Shown: positions 7,849 through 16,645 of the stretch, piece after piece
Layout: each line of letters begins with the position of its first letter
Position numbering within the stretch: position 1 is the stretch's first letter
Assembly (NCBI RefSeq): GCF_023499255.1
Contig: NZ_CP092183.1
Coordinates: 5,700,501 to 5,764,500, forward strand
DNA length: 64,000 nucleotides
Direction of reading: 5' to 3'
Source of the DNA: Couchioplanes caeruleus
GTDB lineage: Bacteria; Actinomycetota; Actinomycetes; Mycobacteriales; Micromonosporaceae
Notes under the pieces: generated by a model
Databases searched by the model: none
What the model was told of the DNA's origin: nothing
The model's input: only the letters and a program-made list of their open reading frames with translations
Program-made: the position numbers and the translations under genes

Positions 7849-8286
7849 TCACGCCCCTCGCCTGGGCGGAACCGGCTCGTTGACCAGCAGCCAGTACATG
7901 CCGAGCAGGTTGGCCGCGTTGAGGAACTCGCCGAACACCACGGGCTTGCGGACGTAGCTGTTGGCTCCCAGCCGATAGCTCTCGACGATGTCCCGCTCCT
8001 CGTTCGAGGTCGTCAGGACCACCACGGGCAGCGTGCTCGTACGCTCGTCGTCGCGGATGCGCCGGAGCACCTCCAGGCCGTTGACCTTCGGCAGGTTGAC
8101 GTCGAGCAGCACCAGGGCCGGGCGCAGGGGCGGCGTACCGTCGTCGGGCAGCAACCGCTGCAGCGCTGCCTCACCGTCGGACGCCACCACGATCTCGTTC
8201 CTGATGTGGTTCTTCGCGAACGCGCGCAGGGTGAACATGACGTCGTCCGGGTTGTCCTCCACCAGCAGGATGGGGCCGTCGCTCAT
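7849..8286 (-). CDS. Stand-alone response regulator (Rcp1-like receiver)
   Basis: 145 residues consisting of one receiver domain: acidic pair in LLVEDNPDD, phospho-acceptor Asp62 in LVLLDVNLPKVNG, conserved Thr in VVVLTTSNEE and Lys in SYVRKPV. The long beta3 approach and C-terminal extension resemble the small regulators that partner bacteriophytochrome-type kinases (Rcp1/CheY-like). It starts inside the stop of the upstream kinase (ATGA overlap at 8283-8286) and ends 7 bases before the hybrid kinase, so it is most simply a shuttle between them. No output domain. Confidence 0.9.
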   Translation of the reverse strand: MSDGPILLVEDNPDDVMFTLRAFAKNHIRNEIVVASDGEAALQRLLPDDGTPPLRPALVLLDVNLPKVNGLEVLRRIRDDERTSTLPVVVLTTSNEERDIVESYRLGANSYVRKPVVFGEFLNAANLLGMYWLLVNEPVPPRRGA

Positions 8287-9473
8287 CGGATCTCCCAGTC
8301 GGTAGGGGCGGGGACGAGGCTGAACCGGAACGTCGCGCCCTCGCCGGGCCGGCTGTCGGCGGCGATCTGGCCGCCGTGGCGGACGATGATGCGTTGCACG
8401 ATGGCGAGGCCGATGCCGGTGCCCTCGTAGTCGGCGGTGGAGTGCAGCCGCTGGAAGGGATCGAACAGCTTGTGCGCGTACCGCATGTCGAAACCCGCTC
8501 CGTTGTCGGCGACCGTGAAGACGGCGACGCCCTCCCGTGCCTCGACAGCCATGCGGATGGCGGCGTCCGTACGGTTGGCCGTGAACTTCCAGGCGTTGCC
8601 CAGCAGGTTCTGCAGCACCAGCCGGACCAGGTGCGGATCCGCCTGGGCGGTGAGGCCGTCGGCGATGCCGACGTCGACCGACCGGTCCGGATCGCGGGTT
8701 CTCAGCTCGGCGATCACCTCCCGGGCCAGCGCGCTGAGGTCGGTGGGCCGCCGGTTGAGCTCCGTACGGGTGGCCCGGGACAGGTCGAGCAGGTCGTCGA
8801 TCATCTGCGCCATGCGGGCCGCGTTGGCCTGGATCCGTCCCAGATACTGCTGCCCCTGCTCGTCCAGAACCTCGGCGTAGTCCTCGAGCAGGACCTGGCT
8901 GAAGCCTTCCAGGGAGCGCAGCGGCGCCCGGAGGTCGTGCGAGACCGAGTACGCGAAGGCGTCCAACTCCCGGGTCGACGCCTCCAACTCGGCGGTGCGC
9001 TCGCGGACCCGCTGCTCGAGCTCCGCGTTGAGCCGGTGAACTTGCTCCTCGGCACGCTTGCGTTCGGTGATGTCGGTGGAGATCCCGCACACGGCGTAGG
9101 GCCGGCCGTCGCCGTCGACGAGGGGGAACTTGACGGTGATGTAGGTGCGCTCGCCGTCGTCCCCGGGGGTCTGCTCCTCCATCTGCACCGGCACACCCCG
9201 GGCGAACGCCCGCAGATCGTTGGCCCGGAACGCGTCAGCGATGTCGGCGGGGAACAGGTCGTGGTCGGTCAGCCCCATGATCTCCTCGCGACGGACGCCG
9301 AACAACCGTTCGTACTCGCGGTTGATCAGCAGATACCGGCCGTCGACGTCGCGCATGTAGATCACGGCCGACGTGTGGTCCAGCAGCGCCATCAGCTGCT
9401 CGTGCCCGACCCGCCGGAGCTCGGGCCGGCCGGTGGGACCGCCCGTGGTCTCGGCGCCGACGTCCGTGCCCAT
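8283..9473 (-). CDS. PAS-domain sensor histidine kinase
   Basis: I chose the ATG at 9473 (MGTDVGAET) because AGGGGGCC precedes it; the frame stays open to 9533. 396 residues, soluble. One PAS domain (about 25-150, ending GISTDITERKRAEEQ), a coiled coil, HisKA with SVSHDLRAPLRSLEGF (His179), and HATPase_c with LLGNAWKFT, DNGAGFDMRYAHKLFDPF and GTGIGLAIV. This layout matches the transmitter halves of phytochrome-like kinases. It heads the three-gene operon and overlaps the receiver gene by ATGA. The ligand of the PAS domain cannot be told from sequence. Confidence 0.9.
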   Translation of the reverse strand: MGTDVGAETTGGPTGRPELRRVGHEQLMALLDHTSAVIYMRDVDGRYLLINREYERLFGVRREEIMGLTDHDLFPADIADAFRANDLRAFARGVPVQMEEQTPGDDGERTYITVKFPLVDGDGRPYAVCGISTDITERKRAEEQVHRLNAELEQRVRERTAELEASTRELDAFAYSVSHDLRAPLRSLEGFSQVLLEDYAEVLDEQGQQYLGRIQANAARMAQMIDDLLDLSRATRTELNRRPTDLSALAREVIAELRTRDPDRSVDVGIADGLTAQADPHLVRLVLQNLLGNAWKFTANRTDAAIRMAVEAREGVAVFTVADNGAGFDMRYAHKLFDPFQRLHSTADYEGTGIGLAIVQRIIVRHGGQIAADSRPGEGATFRFSLVPAPTDWEIR

Positions 9474-9550
9474 CACCGGCCCCCTGCTGCATCGCGACGG
9501 GCCGCGTCGCCGCCCCGCCTGCCTCCGGGTCACCGCGGGAGGCCCTGCCG

Positions 9551-10876
9551 TCAGGAGACCGGCAGCACCTCGACCGGCGCGGCTCTTCCCGTACGCGACC
9601 GTACACCGCCCGCTATGGTGCTGTTTGCCGTTTCCGCGCTTACCGCCCGCCGCAATGGCGCCAGCACGTGCTCGCGCCGGGCCCGGGTCAGCCGCTCCAG
9701 GAAGGTCTCCGTCATCCCGGTGGTGCCCGAACGGTTGGAGACCAGCGGCCGGTCTCCGATGCCTTCCGCGTCGCGCCGATGCTGCGGGTTGAACAGGAAC
9801 CTCTTGCTCAACATCAGGTGTGCCCCGGCGGCCCGGGCGTGTGCGGCGAGCAGCGCGTACCAGTCGACGAGCACGGGGTGCCCGCTGAGCAGCCTGCGTA
9901 CCTCCGCGGGGCCGGCATGCCGGAGGGCGTCCAGGTCCACGCCCAGCGACGCCGCCATCTGCTGCGGCAGGGTGGGTCGCGCCATCAGCGTCTCCAGCGC
10001 CTCACGCTCGCGGGTCAGCAACCCCGGGAACAGCCGGCGCACGTGCCGGTCGTAGTCGTCGATGGCGATACCGAGCAGGAAGTCCCGCTTGAGGGCCTCC
10101 GGATCCAGCGCACCGCTGGGCGGGATGTCCCCCGGCGTCCAATGCACGGCGAACTGGCGGAACACGTCGAGGAAGTGCTCCGGTGGCATGCTGCGATCCG
10201 GCGGGAGCGACGCGAAGTCGACGAACATCTGGCGCAGGGCCTGCAACAACCTGACGGCGGTGCGTACCCGGGACAGCGCCTCCTCGGAACAGAACTGTGT
10301 TCCCGACGCGGTCAGCGGTTCGAGCAGGTCGTTGACCGCCAGCTCGATCGCCTCGCCCTTCTTGACCAGGGTGAAGAAGCGTTCCTCGCCCCCGCTGCCG
10401 GTGTACGACCGGATCCGGCCGTCACCGAACTCCCCCGGTAGCACCGTGAGCAGCTCTCCGCCGAGGCGGACCTCGATCGTTCCGACATTCCACCGCACCA
10501 GCGAGGCGTAGCTGTCGCGGTGGTCGTGACCGGTGCCCGTACGGTCGGCCACGGCAGCGAAATAGGCCCGGAAGGGCGTTCCCTCCGCGCCGACCTCGAG
10601 GTCCTGGAACGCCACTTCCGGCGTCTCTTTGCCGCCCGGCGTGCGCTCCTGGTAATGACGTGCCACGGAAGCGCCGATGAAACCGAGGTTCACCAGCATC
10701 TGCCGGGCCTCGGCGGGCGTCCACCGGCCGGGCAGGGGCAACCGCGGCAGCACCACGGTCCGCACCGCCTCGCGCATCGCACCGGGGGGCAGCTCATCGC
10801 GCAGAATCGCCAAGTTCAACCGGGGCAGTTCCTCGAGCACCCAGGCACCCACCTGCTGCAGGACCATCAACGGCAC
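9551..10876 (-). CDS. Indoleamine-dioxygenase-superfamily-like protein (possibly DUF1864/PrnB type)
   Basis: 441 residues, mostly helical, no signal peptide. Parts recall the IDO/PrnB heme superfamily: a FLDVFRQFAVHW segment, then PPSGALDPEALKRDFLLGI (compare the PSGA...LLG region of that fold), and a late helix DWYALLAAHARAAGAHLML followed by a basic stretch. PrnB itself makes a pyrrolnitrin intermediate; no other pyrrolnitrin gene is here, so a related but different reaction is likely if the assignment holds. I cannot identify the heme ligand with certainty. It lies 17 bases... beyond the kinase operon on the same strand, separated by about 77 bases, and may or may not be co-transcribed with it. 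Confidence 0.4.
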   Translation of the reverse strand: MPLMVLQQVGAWVLEELPRLNLAILRDELPPGAMREAVRTVVLPRLPLPGRWTPAEARQMLVNLGFIGASVARHYQERTPGGKETPEVAFQDLEVGAEGTPFRAYFAAVADRTGTGHDHRDSYASLVRWNVGTIEVRLGGELLTVLPGEFGDGRIRSYTGSGGEERFFTLVKKGEAIELAVNDLLEPLTASGTQFCSEEALSRVRTAVRLLQALRQMFVDFASLPPDRSMPPEHFLDVFRQFAVHWTPGDIPPSGALDPEALKRDFLLGIAIDDYDRHVRRLFPGLLTREREALETLMARPTLPQQMAASLGVDLDALRHAGPAEVRRLLSGHPVLVDWYALLAAHARAAGAHLMLSKRFLFNPQHRRDAEGIGDRPLVSNRSGTTGMTETFLERLTRARREHVLAPLRRAVSAETANSTIAGGVRSRTGRAAPVEVLPVS

Positions 10877-11214
10877 CTCTCAGGCCACTACCCGCCAGTC
10901 GGCACAGTCGGTCCTGATCTGAGGGTTTTCTCGCGCCCGTTCCGGCACCCGCGGGACCAAGGCGCCGACCTGCCCGGCCTACAGATTGCCTTCGCCACGC
11001 CGTACGAACATGGCTTGTCCGCTGGGCCGTCCGGCAACGGCCGCCTTATCCGGAGGCGCCAGGACGTTGCGGTGATCCAGTACCCCGACCTGCGCCACGA
11101 CGCCGCTTGGACTACCGTCGGCTACCTCCTCGACCTGGAACAGGTTGACCACGGATGACGACAGATCACGGCGCTTCGACGCCGTGGTGTCGAAGCTCGT
11201 GGACACGAAAACCG
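10877..11214. other. Intergenic region without a supported gene
   Basis: Open frames exist on both strands (for example 10979-11155) but neither has a ribosome-binding site or a recognisable domain. A short decayed gene is possible. Confidence 0.3.
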
Positions 11215-12570
11215 CTAGTTGATGCCGGTCTGCGCGGGGTCCTTGAGCGCCGTGTCGATGTCCGAGCTGGTCTTGGTAAGGATGGCCTCGACCTCGGTAC
11301 GCGACAGCGCACCGTTCGCGTGCCACAGCTCGGCGAGGTCCTTGGCGATGACGCTCTCCACCACGATCCAAGCGGGAATCGACGGGTACATGCGGCCGGC
11401 CGGGATCATCTCGCGGAACGCCGCGTACGCAGGGTCGGTCTCCAGCCGGGTGCCCTTGATCGCACCTGTCCGGGACGGCCAGAGGCCCGATGTGACGCCG
11501 TAGCGGCGCTGGCTCTCTTCACTGGTCAGGTATTTGACCCACTCGAATGCGGCATCCGGGTTCTTGGCCGCTTTGAGGATCGCCAATCCGGACCCGCCGA
11601 GGAACCCGAATCGGCCGGTCGGGCCCGCGGGCATGGGAGCCGTGCCCCAGCCGGGTCTGAGACCCGGCCGGTCCGGGTCGGCCAGGTAGTCACCGACCGA
11701 CTGAGAGTTGTCGATGGTTATGGCGCCCGTGCCGTTCGCGAACGCCGCCGGGACGTCACTGGAGGTCAGCTTCATCGCCTTCGGGTCGTCGTAGAGGCCC
11801 ACCAGACGCTGGTAGTAGGCGACACCGTCCACAGCTGAAGGCTCGGCCAGCAGCGAGCGATCGCCGGCCGCGTTGAGCAGAGCGCCGCCGGCTCCCCAGA
11901 TGAACGGAGCTACGTTGTGAATGATGCCGAAGTTGTTCTCGTTGCCGATCGCCAGCGGCCAGACCGTACCGCCCGAGTTCTTGATCTTCTTCAGCGTACG
12001 CTCGAACGCTGCCCAGTCGGTGAACGCAGTCGCCGGGTCGACACCGGCCTTGGCCAGTATGTCCTTGCGATAGAACAGCGCACGGACGTCGGTCAGCCAG
12101 GGCAGCGCGGTGATATCGGTCGAGCCGAGCTGGTGGCTGGCGCTCCAGCTGGGGGCGGCGAACGCGTCCTTGCCGCCCACCGCGGCGATCTCGGCGTCGG
12201 TGTACGGGCGGAGAGCGCCCAGCGCGGTGAAGCCCCCGACCCATGTCGTGCCCATCACCGTGACGTCTGGGCCCTCCCCGCTGGTGGTGGCCGTGCTCAG
12301 CCGGGTGAGCGCCTCGCTCCACTCGATGCGTACGGGATTGATGGTGATGTTCGGGTGCGCTTCGTGGAACTTCTCTGTTTCCTGCACCACCGCACGGTCC
12401 TGGATCGGACCGCCGTACGGCATGTACCAGAAGTCGAGGGTGACGGGCGGTCGATCGGCGCCGTAGCCCACGCTCGCGCGCGAAGGGGAGGGTTTCGAGC
12501 CACAGGCCGTCAGGAGCAGTACGGAAACCAATGTCAGCGCGGTGTGGCGAACGGCACTGTGCCTCGTCAT
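11215..12570 (-). CDS. Extracellular sugar-type solute-binding lipoprotein
   Basis: 451 residues. The N-terminus is a lipoprotein signal (SVLLLTAC, lipidated Cys23), placing it on the outer face of the membrane. The mature protein matches the ABC-type carbohydrate-binding family (SBP_bac_1): a first lobe with VTLDFWYMPYG, WSEALTRLSTA and GEGPDVTVMGTTW, then hinge region and TGAITIDNSQ, FGFLGGSGLAILKAAKNPDAA. Its usual partners, two permeases and an ATPase, are not beside it, so it is an orphan that may serve a distant transporter or a signalling role. It is divergent from the diguanylate cyclase, sharing a 90-base upstream region. Confidence 0.85.
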   Translation of the reverse strand: MTRHSAVRHTALTLVSVLLLTACGSKPSPSRASVGYGADRPPVTLDFWYMPYGGPIQDRAVVQETEKFHEAHPNITINPVRIEWSEALTRLSTATTSGEGPDVTVMGTTWVGGFTALGALRPYTDAEIAAVGGKDAFAAPSWSASHQLGSTDITALPWLTDVRALFYRKDILAKAGVDPATAFTDWAAFERTLKKIKNSGGTVWPLAIGNENNFGIIHNVAPFIWGAGGALLNAAGDRSLLAEPSAVDGVAYYQRLVGLYDDPKAMKLTSSDVPAAFANGTGAITIDNSQSVGDYLADPDRPGLRPGWGTAPMPAGPTGRFGFLGGSGLAILKAAKNPDAAFEWVKYLTSEESQRRYGVTSGLWPSRTGAIKGTRLETDPAYAAFREMIPAGRMYPSIPAWIVVESVIAKDLAELWHANGALSRTEVEAILTKTSSDIDTALKDPAQTGIN

Positions 12571-12660
12571 GTCAGCCTTATCGGCAGGTTCGCACGGCGG
12601 TTGAGTGCCAAATCATGAGGCAATCTTGAAGTTCGCGTTTCCGTCGCCGATAGACCTGGC

Positions 12661-13836
12661 ATGACGGGCAGAGGCGGGACAGCGACGTCGTGGCGATGGC
12701 CGCGCGTGCTGATGCTGACGGTGCTGCTGCTCGGTGGCGTGACCTATGCCAACATCGTGCTGCACGGCCGCAGCAGCGATCATGAGCTGGCCCACTCGCG
12801 GCTCGACGAGCTCGACATGTTGCTGCACGAAGAGAGTTCACTGCAGTGGAAGACCCTCGCAAAGGGCAACACTCCCGTTCGGGTGGCGCGTGAGCTGGGT
12901 GCGATCAGGTCACAGGAGAAGATGATCCAGGACGAGCTCGAGGTCAGCGACGCCCTGCGCACCCAGATCGCCGAGTATCACGCCGTGCTGGACACCGAGT
13001 TGGGACTGCTCGGTGTGGGCAGAACGGCCGAAGCTCTGCGACTGGAGCAGCAACGGACCGATCCGGCTTTCGTCGCCCTGGCCGACCAGCTCGACAGGCT
13101 GGGGGCGTCGCAGGCCGACGCCGCCGGCGTGGCGAGGAACGTCGCGGACCTGACGCTCGCTCTGGCCATGGCCGCCGCAGCCGGTCTGATCGGGCTGCTG
13201 CTGTACCGCTTCGAACGCGAGCACCGCATTTCTCAGCGAGTCACGGAGGAGATGCTGCAGCAGCAGCAGATCGCGTTGGACACTCTCACCGAGCACGAGG
13301 CGTTGGTCCGCCACCAGGCGATGCACGACCCGCTGACCGGTCTGCCCAACCGTCGGGCACTCCGCGAGCTGCTTGCGGTCGGCGGTCGACAGGCACTGTT
13401 GCTCGTCGACCTGGACAACTTCAAGCCGGTCAACGACCAGCTCGGTCATGCCGTCGGCGACGAATTGCTCATATCCGTGGCCCGGCGGCTGCACGGCAGC
13501 GTCCGCGTCGAAGACAGTGTGATTCGGCTGGGCGGCGACGAGTTCGCTGTGGTGATCCACGACGGCGACGCGGCCGCCGCCGTCCACGTGGCGGGCCGCA
13601 TCGTCCAACAGATCGGCGAGGCGTTCGACATCAGCGGCAGCAGCGTACGTATCGGCGCCAGCGTCGGTATCGCGATCGGGTACGACATCGTGGACGGCGA
13701 CAAACTCCTACACGAGGCCGACAGGGCGATGTACAAGGTCAAGCAGACCGGCAAGGGCGGCTACGCCATAGCCGACCCGATGGAGGCTCCGCGGGACGCT
13801 ACGGTGACCGCTCAGCTCCTGCCGCAACGCCCATAA
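12661..13836 (+). CDS. Membrane-anchored diguanylate cyclase (GGDEF)
   Basis: 391 residues. Two membrane helices (about 16-34 and 162-180) flank an extracytoplasmic helical sensor of roughly 125 residues, then a coiled coil and a GGDEF domain beginning MHDPLTGLPNRRAL. The active site is intact (RLGGDEFAVV, 291-295), so it should make cyclic di-GMP from GTP. An inhibitory site RVED lies exactly five residues before GGDEF, implying product feedback. There is no EAL domain. It is divergent from the solute-binding lipoprotein, and the two could share regulation; a functional link is inference. Confidence 0.9.
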   Translation: MTGRGGTATSWRWPRVLMLTVLLLGGVTYANIVLHGRSSDHELAHSRLDELDMLLHEESSLQWKTLAKGNTPVRVARELGAIRSQEKMIQDELEVSDALRTQIAEYHAVLDTELGLLGVGRTAEALRLEQQRTDPAFVALADQLDRLGASQADAAGVARNVADLTLALAMAAAAGLIGLLLYRFEREHRISQRVTEEMLQQQQIALDTLTEHEALVRHQAMHDPLTGLPNRRALRELLAVGGRQALLLVDLDNFKPVNDQLGHAVGDELLISVARRLHGSVRVEDSVIRLGGDEFAVVIHDGDAAAAVHVAGRIVQQIGEAFDISGSSVRIGASVGIAIGYDIVDGDKLLHEADRAMYKVKQTGKGGYAIADPMEAPRDATVTAQLLPQRP

Positions 13837-13958
13837 GACAAGCGACGTCAGGGCGCGCAGGTGCACGACGATCCCACCGATGAAGCGACGGGGCGCCAGC
13901 GTCCGGGTCCATCCTCATCGGCTTTGCCGGGATCGCCGGCGATACGAAACGGTCCACA

Positions 13959-14291
13959 TCAAGGAGGCAGACCGTCGCGGTCGTGGTTACGCCCCCCCCG
14001 GGCCGCCTCGACCACCTCAGGCCGCGCCCGGATCACGACGAACCGCACGACACGGCGGCGTGCACCGCATCGAACAGCTTGCTCGAGCATCGCCACGGGG
14101 TGCACCACCGACAAGCGCGGACCCCGTAGGGCCGCCAGCAGCACCCGCTGCGGTGTGTCGATGCCGACTGCGCGGCGCACGTTCATCGGCAGCCGCACAC
14201 TCCCCCGCCGCAGCATCGGCTGAAGGGCCTCGTGCTCGCTGCCCGGGTCAGCTCGCTCGCCGCTGCCGAAGGCCGACCCTGAGATCCGCAT
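13959..14291 (-). CDS. AbrB/SpoVT-like DNA-binding protein (uncertain, possibly decayed)
   Basis: The segment RRGSVRLPMNVRRAVGI followed by RVLLAALRGPRLSVVHP resembles the swapped-hairpin AbrB/MazE fold found in many small actinobacterial proteins. The frame is open from 14372, and the ATG at 14291 is only one option. The C-terminal third is Arg-rich and less convincing. No toxin gene is adjacent. It runs opposite to the DUF2243 gene, so the two could share a control region. Confidence 0.4.
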   Translation of the reverse strand: MRISGSAFGSGERADPGSEHEALQPMLRRGSVRLPMNVRRAVGIDTPQRVLLAALRGPRLSVVHPVAMLEQAVRCGARRRVVRFVVIRARPEVVEAARGGRNHDRDGLPP

Positions 14292-14374
14292 CCACGAGAC
14301 CGCCTGATCCCGGTCGTTTACCCCTGATGGTGCCGGGCATGTCGGGGCATCCCGGCACCATGAGGAGAACATCG

Positions 14375-14815
14375 ATGTCAGCTCCGTCCGGCCGCAATGT
14401 GCTCTCCGGTGTGCTGCTGGGCCTGGGCGTTGCCGCGTTCGTCGACGAGGTGGTCTTCCACCAGCTCCTGCACTGGCACCACTTCTACGACAAGTCGACG
14501 CCGGCGATCGGCCTGATCTCCGACGGCCTGTTCCACGCCTTCAGCTGGTTCGCCACCATCGCGGCCCTGTTCTTGTTCGCCGACCTGCGCCGGCGCGGCT
14601 CGTTCAACCGGCCACTGTGGTGGGGTGGCCTGCTGCTCGGCACCGGCGGCTTCCAGCTCTACGACGGCACCCTGCAACACAAGGCCATGCGCCTGCACCA
14701 GATCCGCTACGACGTCGACCTCGCCCCCTACGACTGGACGTGGAACATCATCGCCGTCCTGCTGATCGTCGCCGGCACGGTTCTGCTGGTACGAGCCCGC
14801 CGCCGACCCGCCTGA
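14375..14815 (+). CDS. DUF2243 family membrane protein
   Basis: 146 residues with four predicted membrane helices. The family signature is clear: GVAAFVDEVVFHQLLHWHHF and later LYDGTLQHKAMRLHQIR, giving several membrane-embedded histidines that may bind copper or heme. The ATG at 14375 follows AGGAGA by 7 bases; an ATG at 14360 is in frame but has no such site. Only 3 bases separate it from the CtaG-like gene, an arrangement I know from other actinobacteria, so a joint role in copper handling or oxidase assembly is likely but unproven. Confidence 0.85.
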   Translation: MSAPSGRNVLSGVLLGLGVAAFVDEVVFHQLLHWHHFYDKSTPAIGLISDGLFHAFSWFATIAALFLFADLRRRGSFNRPLWWGGLLLGTGGFQLYDGTLQHKAMRLHQIRYDVDLAPYDWTWNIIAVLLIVAGTVLLVRARRRPA

Positions 14816-14818
14816 TCT

Positions 14819-15688
14819 ATGGAACCCACGCCCGCCACTTCCGGGGTCCTTTCCGTCCTGCTGCTGGCCGCCGCGCTCGGCTATCTGACAGGCGCGGTGG
14901 TCGTGCGCCGCCGGGGCGGCTGGTGGCCGGCCGAGCGGACCATCAGCTGGATCGCGGGACTCGTGGCCGCCATGGCCGCCCTTGTCGGCCCCCTCGCCGA
15001 CGCCGCGCACCACGACTTCACCGCCCACATGGTCGGGCATCTGCTCCTCGGCATGACCGCGCCGCTGCTGCTGGTCCTGGCCGCACCCCTCACCCTCGCC
15101 CTACGAGCCCTGCCCGTGGCCCGGGCCCGCACGTTGTCACACCTCCTGGCAAGCCGGCCGGTACGGACACTCACGCACCCGGTGACGGCCGCGGTCCTCA
15201 ACGGCGGCGGCTTGTGGCTGCTCTACACCACCGGTCTCTATGGTGCGATGAGCGACCATGCCTGGATTCACGTGGCCGTCCACCTCCATGTCCTGGCCGC
15301 GGGATACCTGTTCACGGCGTCGGTGATCGGTGTCGACCCGGCCCCGCACCGGCCCGGCCGACGGACCAGGGCCGCCGTCCTCATCGCCTTCCTGGCCGCG
15401 CACGCCACCCTCGCCAAATCTGTGTACGGTCACCCTCCGGCCGGGGTCCTACCCGCTGACGCCCGCACCGGCGCTGAACTCATGTACTACGGCGGCGACC
15501 TGATCGACCTCGTACTGATCTACCTGTTCTGCCGGCAATGGTTCCAGGCCGCCGACCCCGCGCGGCGCAACCGGCCTGCCGCACCCCGCATTCACGCCGT
15601 CCGGCCACCCCGCGTGCTGTGGCGCCTGCCTGCCGAGTTCCCACTCGAAGGCCACAACGCACGGGACGGGAACAGGGTCAGCAACTGA
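14819..15688 (+). CDS. CtaG-type cytochrome c oxidase assembly membrane protein
   Basis: 289 residues with about seven membrane helices. The caa3_CtaG family is indicated by DFTAHMVGHLLLGMTAPLLL, HPVTAAVLNGGGLWLLY, HVAVHLHVLAAGYLF and MYYGGDLIDLVLIYLFC, with conserved His residues inside helices that are thought to place copper into oxidase. The C-terminal 45 residues are basic and cytoplasmic. It is the second gene of the DUF2243 operon. The stop overlaps the start of the following pseudogene by one base (TGATG), so the operon once had a third cistron. Confidence 0.85.
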   Translation: MEPTPATSGVLSVLLLAAALGYLTGAVVVRRRGGWWPAERTISWIAGLVAAMAALVGPLADAAHHDFTAHMVGHLLLGMTAPLLLVLAAPLTLALRALPVARARTLSHLLASRPVRTLTHPVTAAVLNGGGLWLLYTTGLYGAMSDHAWIHVAVHLHVLAAGYLFTASVIGVDPAPHRPGRRTRAAVLIAFLAAHATLAKSVYGHPPAGVLPADARTGAELMYYGGDLIDLVLIYLFCRQWFQAADPARRNRPAAPRIHAVRPPRVLWRLPAEFPLEGHNARDGNRVSN

Positions 15689-16235
15689 TGAACGAGACCG
15701 ACGCCGCTGCGCTCGACGACCCGGCCCGGGAATCCCTGTACGGCGCCCATTTGCGTACCTGGGATGCTCGGTCGGCAACGCCGTCACGTATCAGGACGGC
15801 ATTGCAACCTTTGCGACCGTACCGGCCGACCCGGCCCCGAGCGACTGGGACGACTGGGCGAAGCTGCTCGGCCCGGGTCATCTGGCCGACCTGTTCAGCG
15901 CCCCGGTCACTCCCCCCGGACACCTGGGCGCCCGTCTTTGACATGGCGGGCCTCCAGATGGTCCTCGGCCACTCTCCGCGGAACCCCGCTTCGGCACCGG
16001 CCGCCGTCGTGAAGCTCGAGACAGCTGACGTCGAAGACATGCTGGCGCTCACCGACCAGGCGGCCCGGACCGTTCTGACGTCGCACTATCGAGATGAGAA
16101 CTTTCTACGGCGTACGGGAGCAAGGCCAACTGCTCGCCATGGCCGGCGAGCGGCTCCGTCCACCGGGTTGGTCGGAGGTCAGCAGCATCTGCACGGCCTC
16201 GCACGCGCGCGGTCGCGGCCTCGGCGCACACTGTG
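15688..16235 (+). pseudogene. GNAT acetyltransferase, frameshifted
   Basis: The ATG at 15688 overlaps the CtaG-like stop. The protein of a GNAT (FR47-like) acetyltransferase can be followed only by changing frame: MNETDAAALDDPARE in the first frame, VTYQDGIATFATVP to GPGHLADLFS (about 15783-15905) in the second, DTWAPVFDMAGLQMV to LTDQAA in the first again, and FYGVREQGQLLAMAGERL with SSICTASHARGRGLG (acetyl-CoA loop) in a third. At least three shifts are needed, so this is a dead gene rather than a sequencing slip. Confidence 0.7.
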
Positions 16236-16559
16236 ATCATGGACCTCCGGGATGCGCTGTCCGCCCTTACGATGGGCGTCGCGATGCTCGTCCTGGCGGT
16301 CGCTGCGGTGCGGAGTTCGATCCAGGCAGGCCGTGGCGTCGCGGGACCACAATCGCAGCTCCTGGTCGCCTCACGGTCAAGCATGGCGGCGGCATGTGGA
16401 CTCTTGGCGGCGAGCTTTTTACTCTCGGCATTCCGGCGCCTGAGTCCCGTACTTCTCATCCTTGCGGTGTTGATGTTCGTGCTGGGCTTTTCTCTCGAAC
16501 GGATCAGGGCCCGCAGGATCAAGGCGAACAGCGCTGCGGCTGCCGACGAGAGACCCTGA
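16233..16559 (+). CDS. Small hypothetical membrane protein (108 aa)
   Basis: Three hydrophobic helices are visible (about 10-27, 49-66 and 71-87) with an Arg/Lys-rich tail. Starts at GTG 16233 or ATG 16239, and neither has a clear ribosome-binding site. It directly follows the GNAT pseudogene on the same strand, so it may use a decayed operon's promoter. No family recognised. Confidence 0.55.
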   Translation: MIMDLRDALSALTMGVAMLVLAVAAVRSSIQAGRGVAGPQSQLLVASRSSMAAACGLLAASFLLSAFRRLSPVLLILAVLMFVLGFSLERIRARRIKANSAAAADERP

Positions 16560-16645
16560 ACGGCATGGGTCGCGCTCCACTCGGCGGCGCACTGTCATGC
16601 CGCTGAGCGGTCGCCGAGCGCTCAACGCCTGCGGCTCTCGACTGC

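Noticed and set aside
8376..10055. A 559-codon plus-strand frame
   Set aside because: It is antisense to the PAS kinase and the IDO-like gene and has the low-complexity Val/Gly/Arg pattern of a shadow frame.
9551..10876. Pyrrolnitrin biosynthesis locus
   Set aside because: No halogenase or other prn gene is present; the similarity is at fold level at most.
10520..11158. A plus-strand frame extending into the 10.9-11.2 kb gap
   Set aside because: Most of it is antisense to the IDO-like gene and the remaining part has no recognisable domain.
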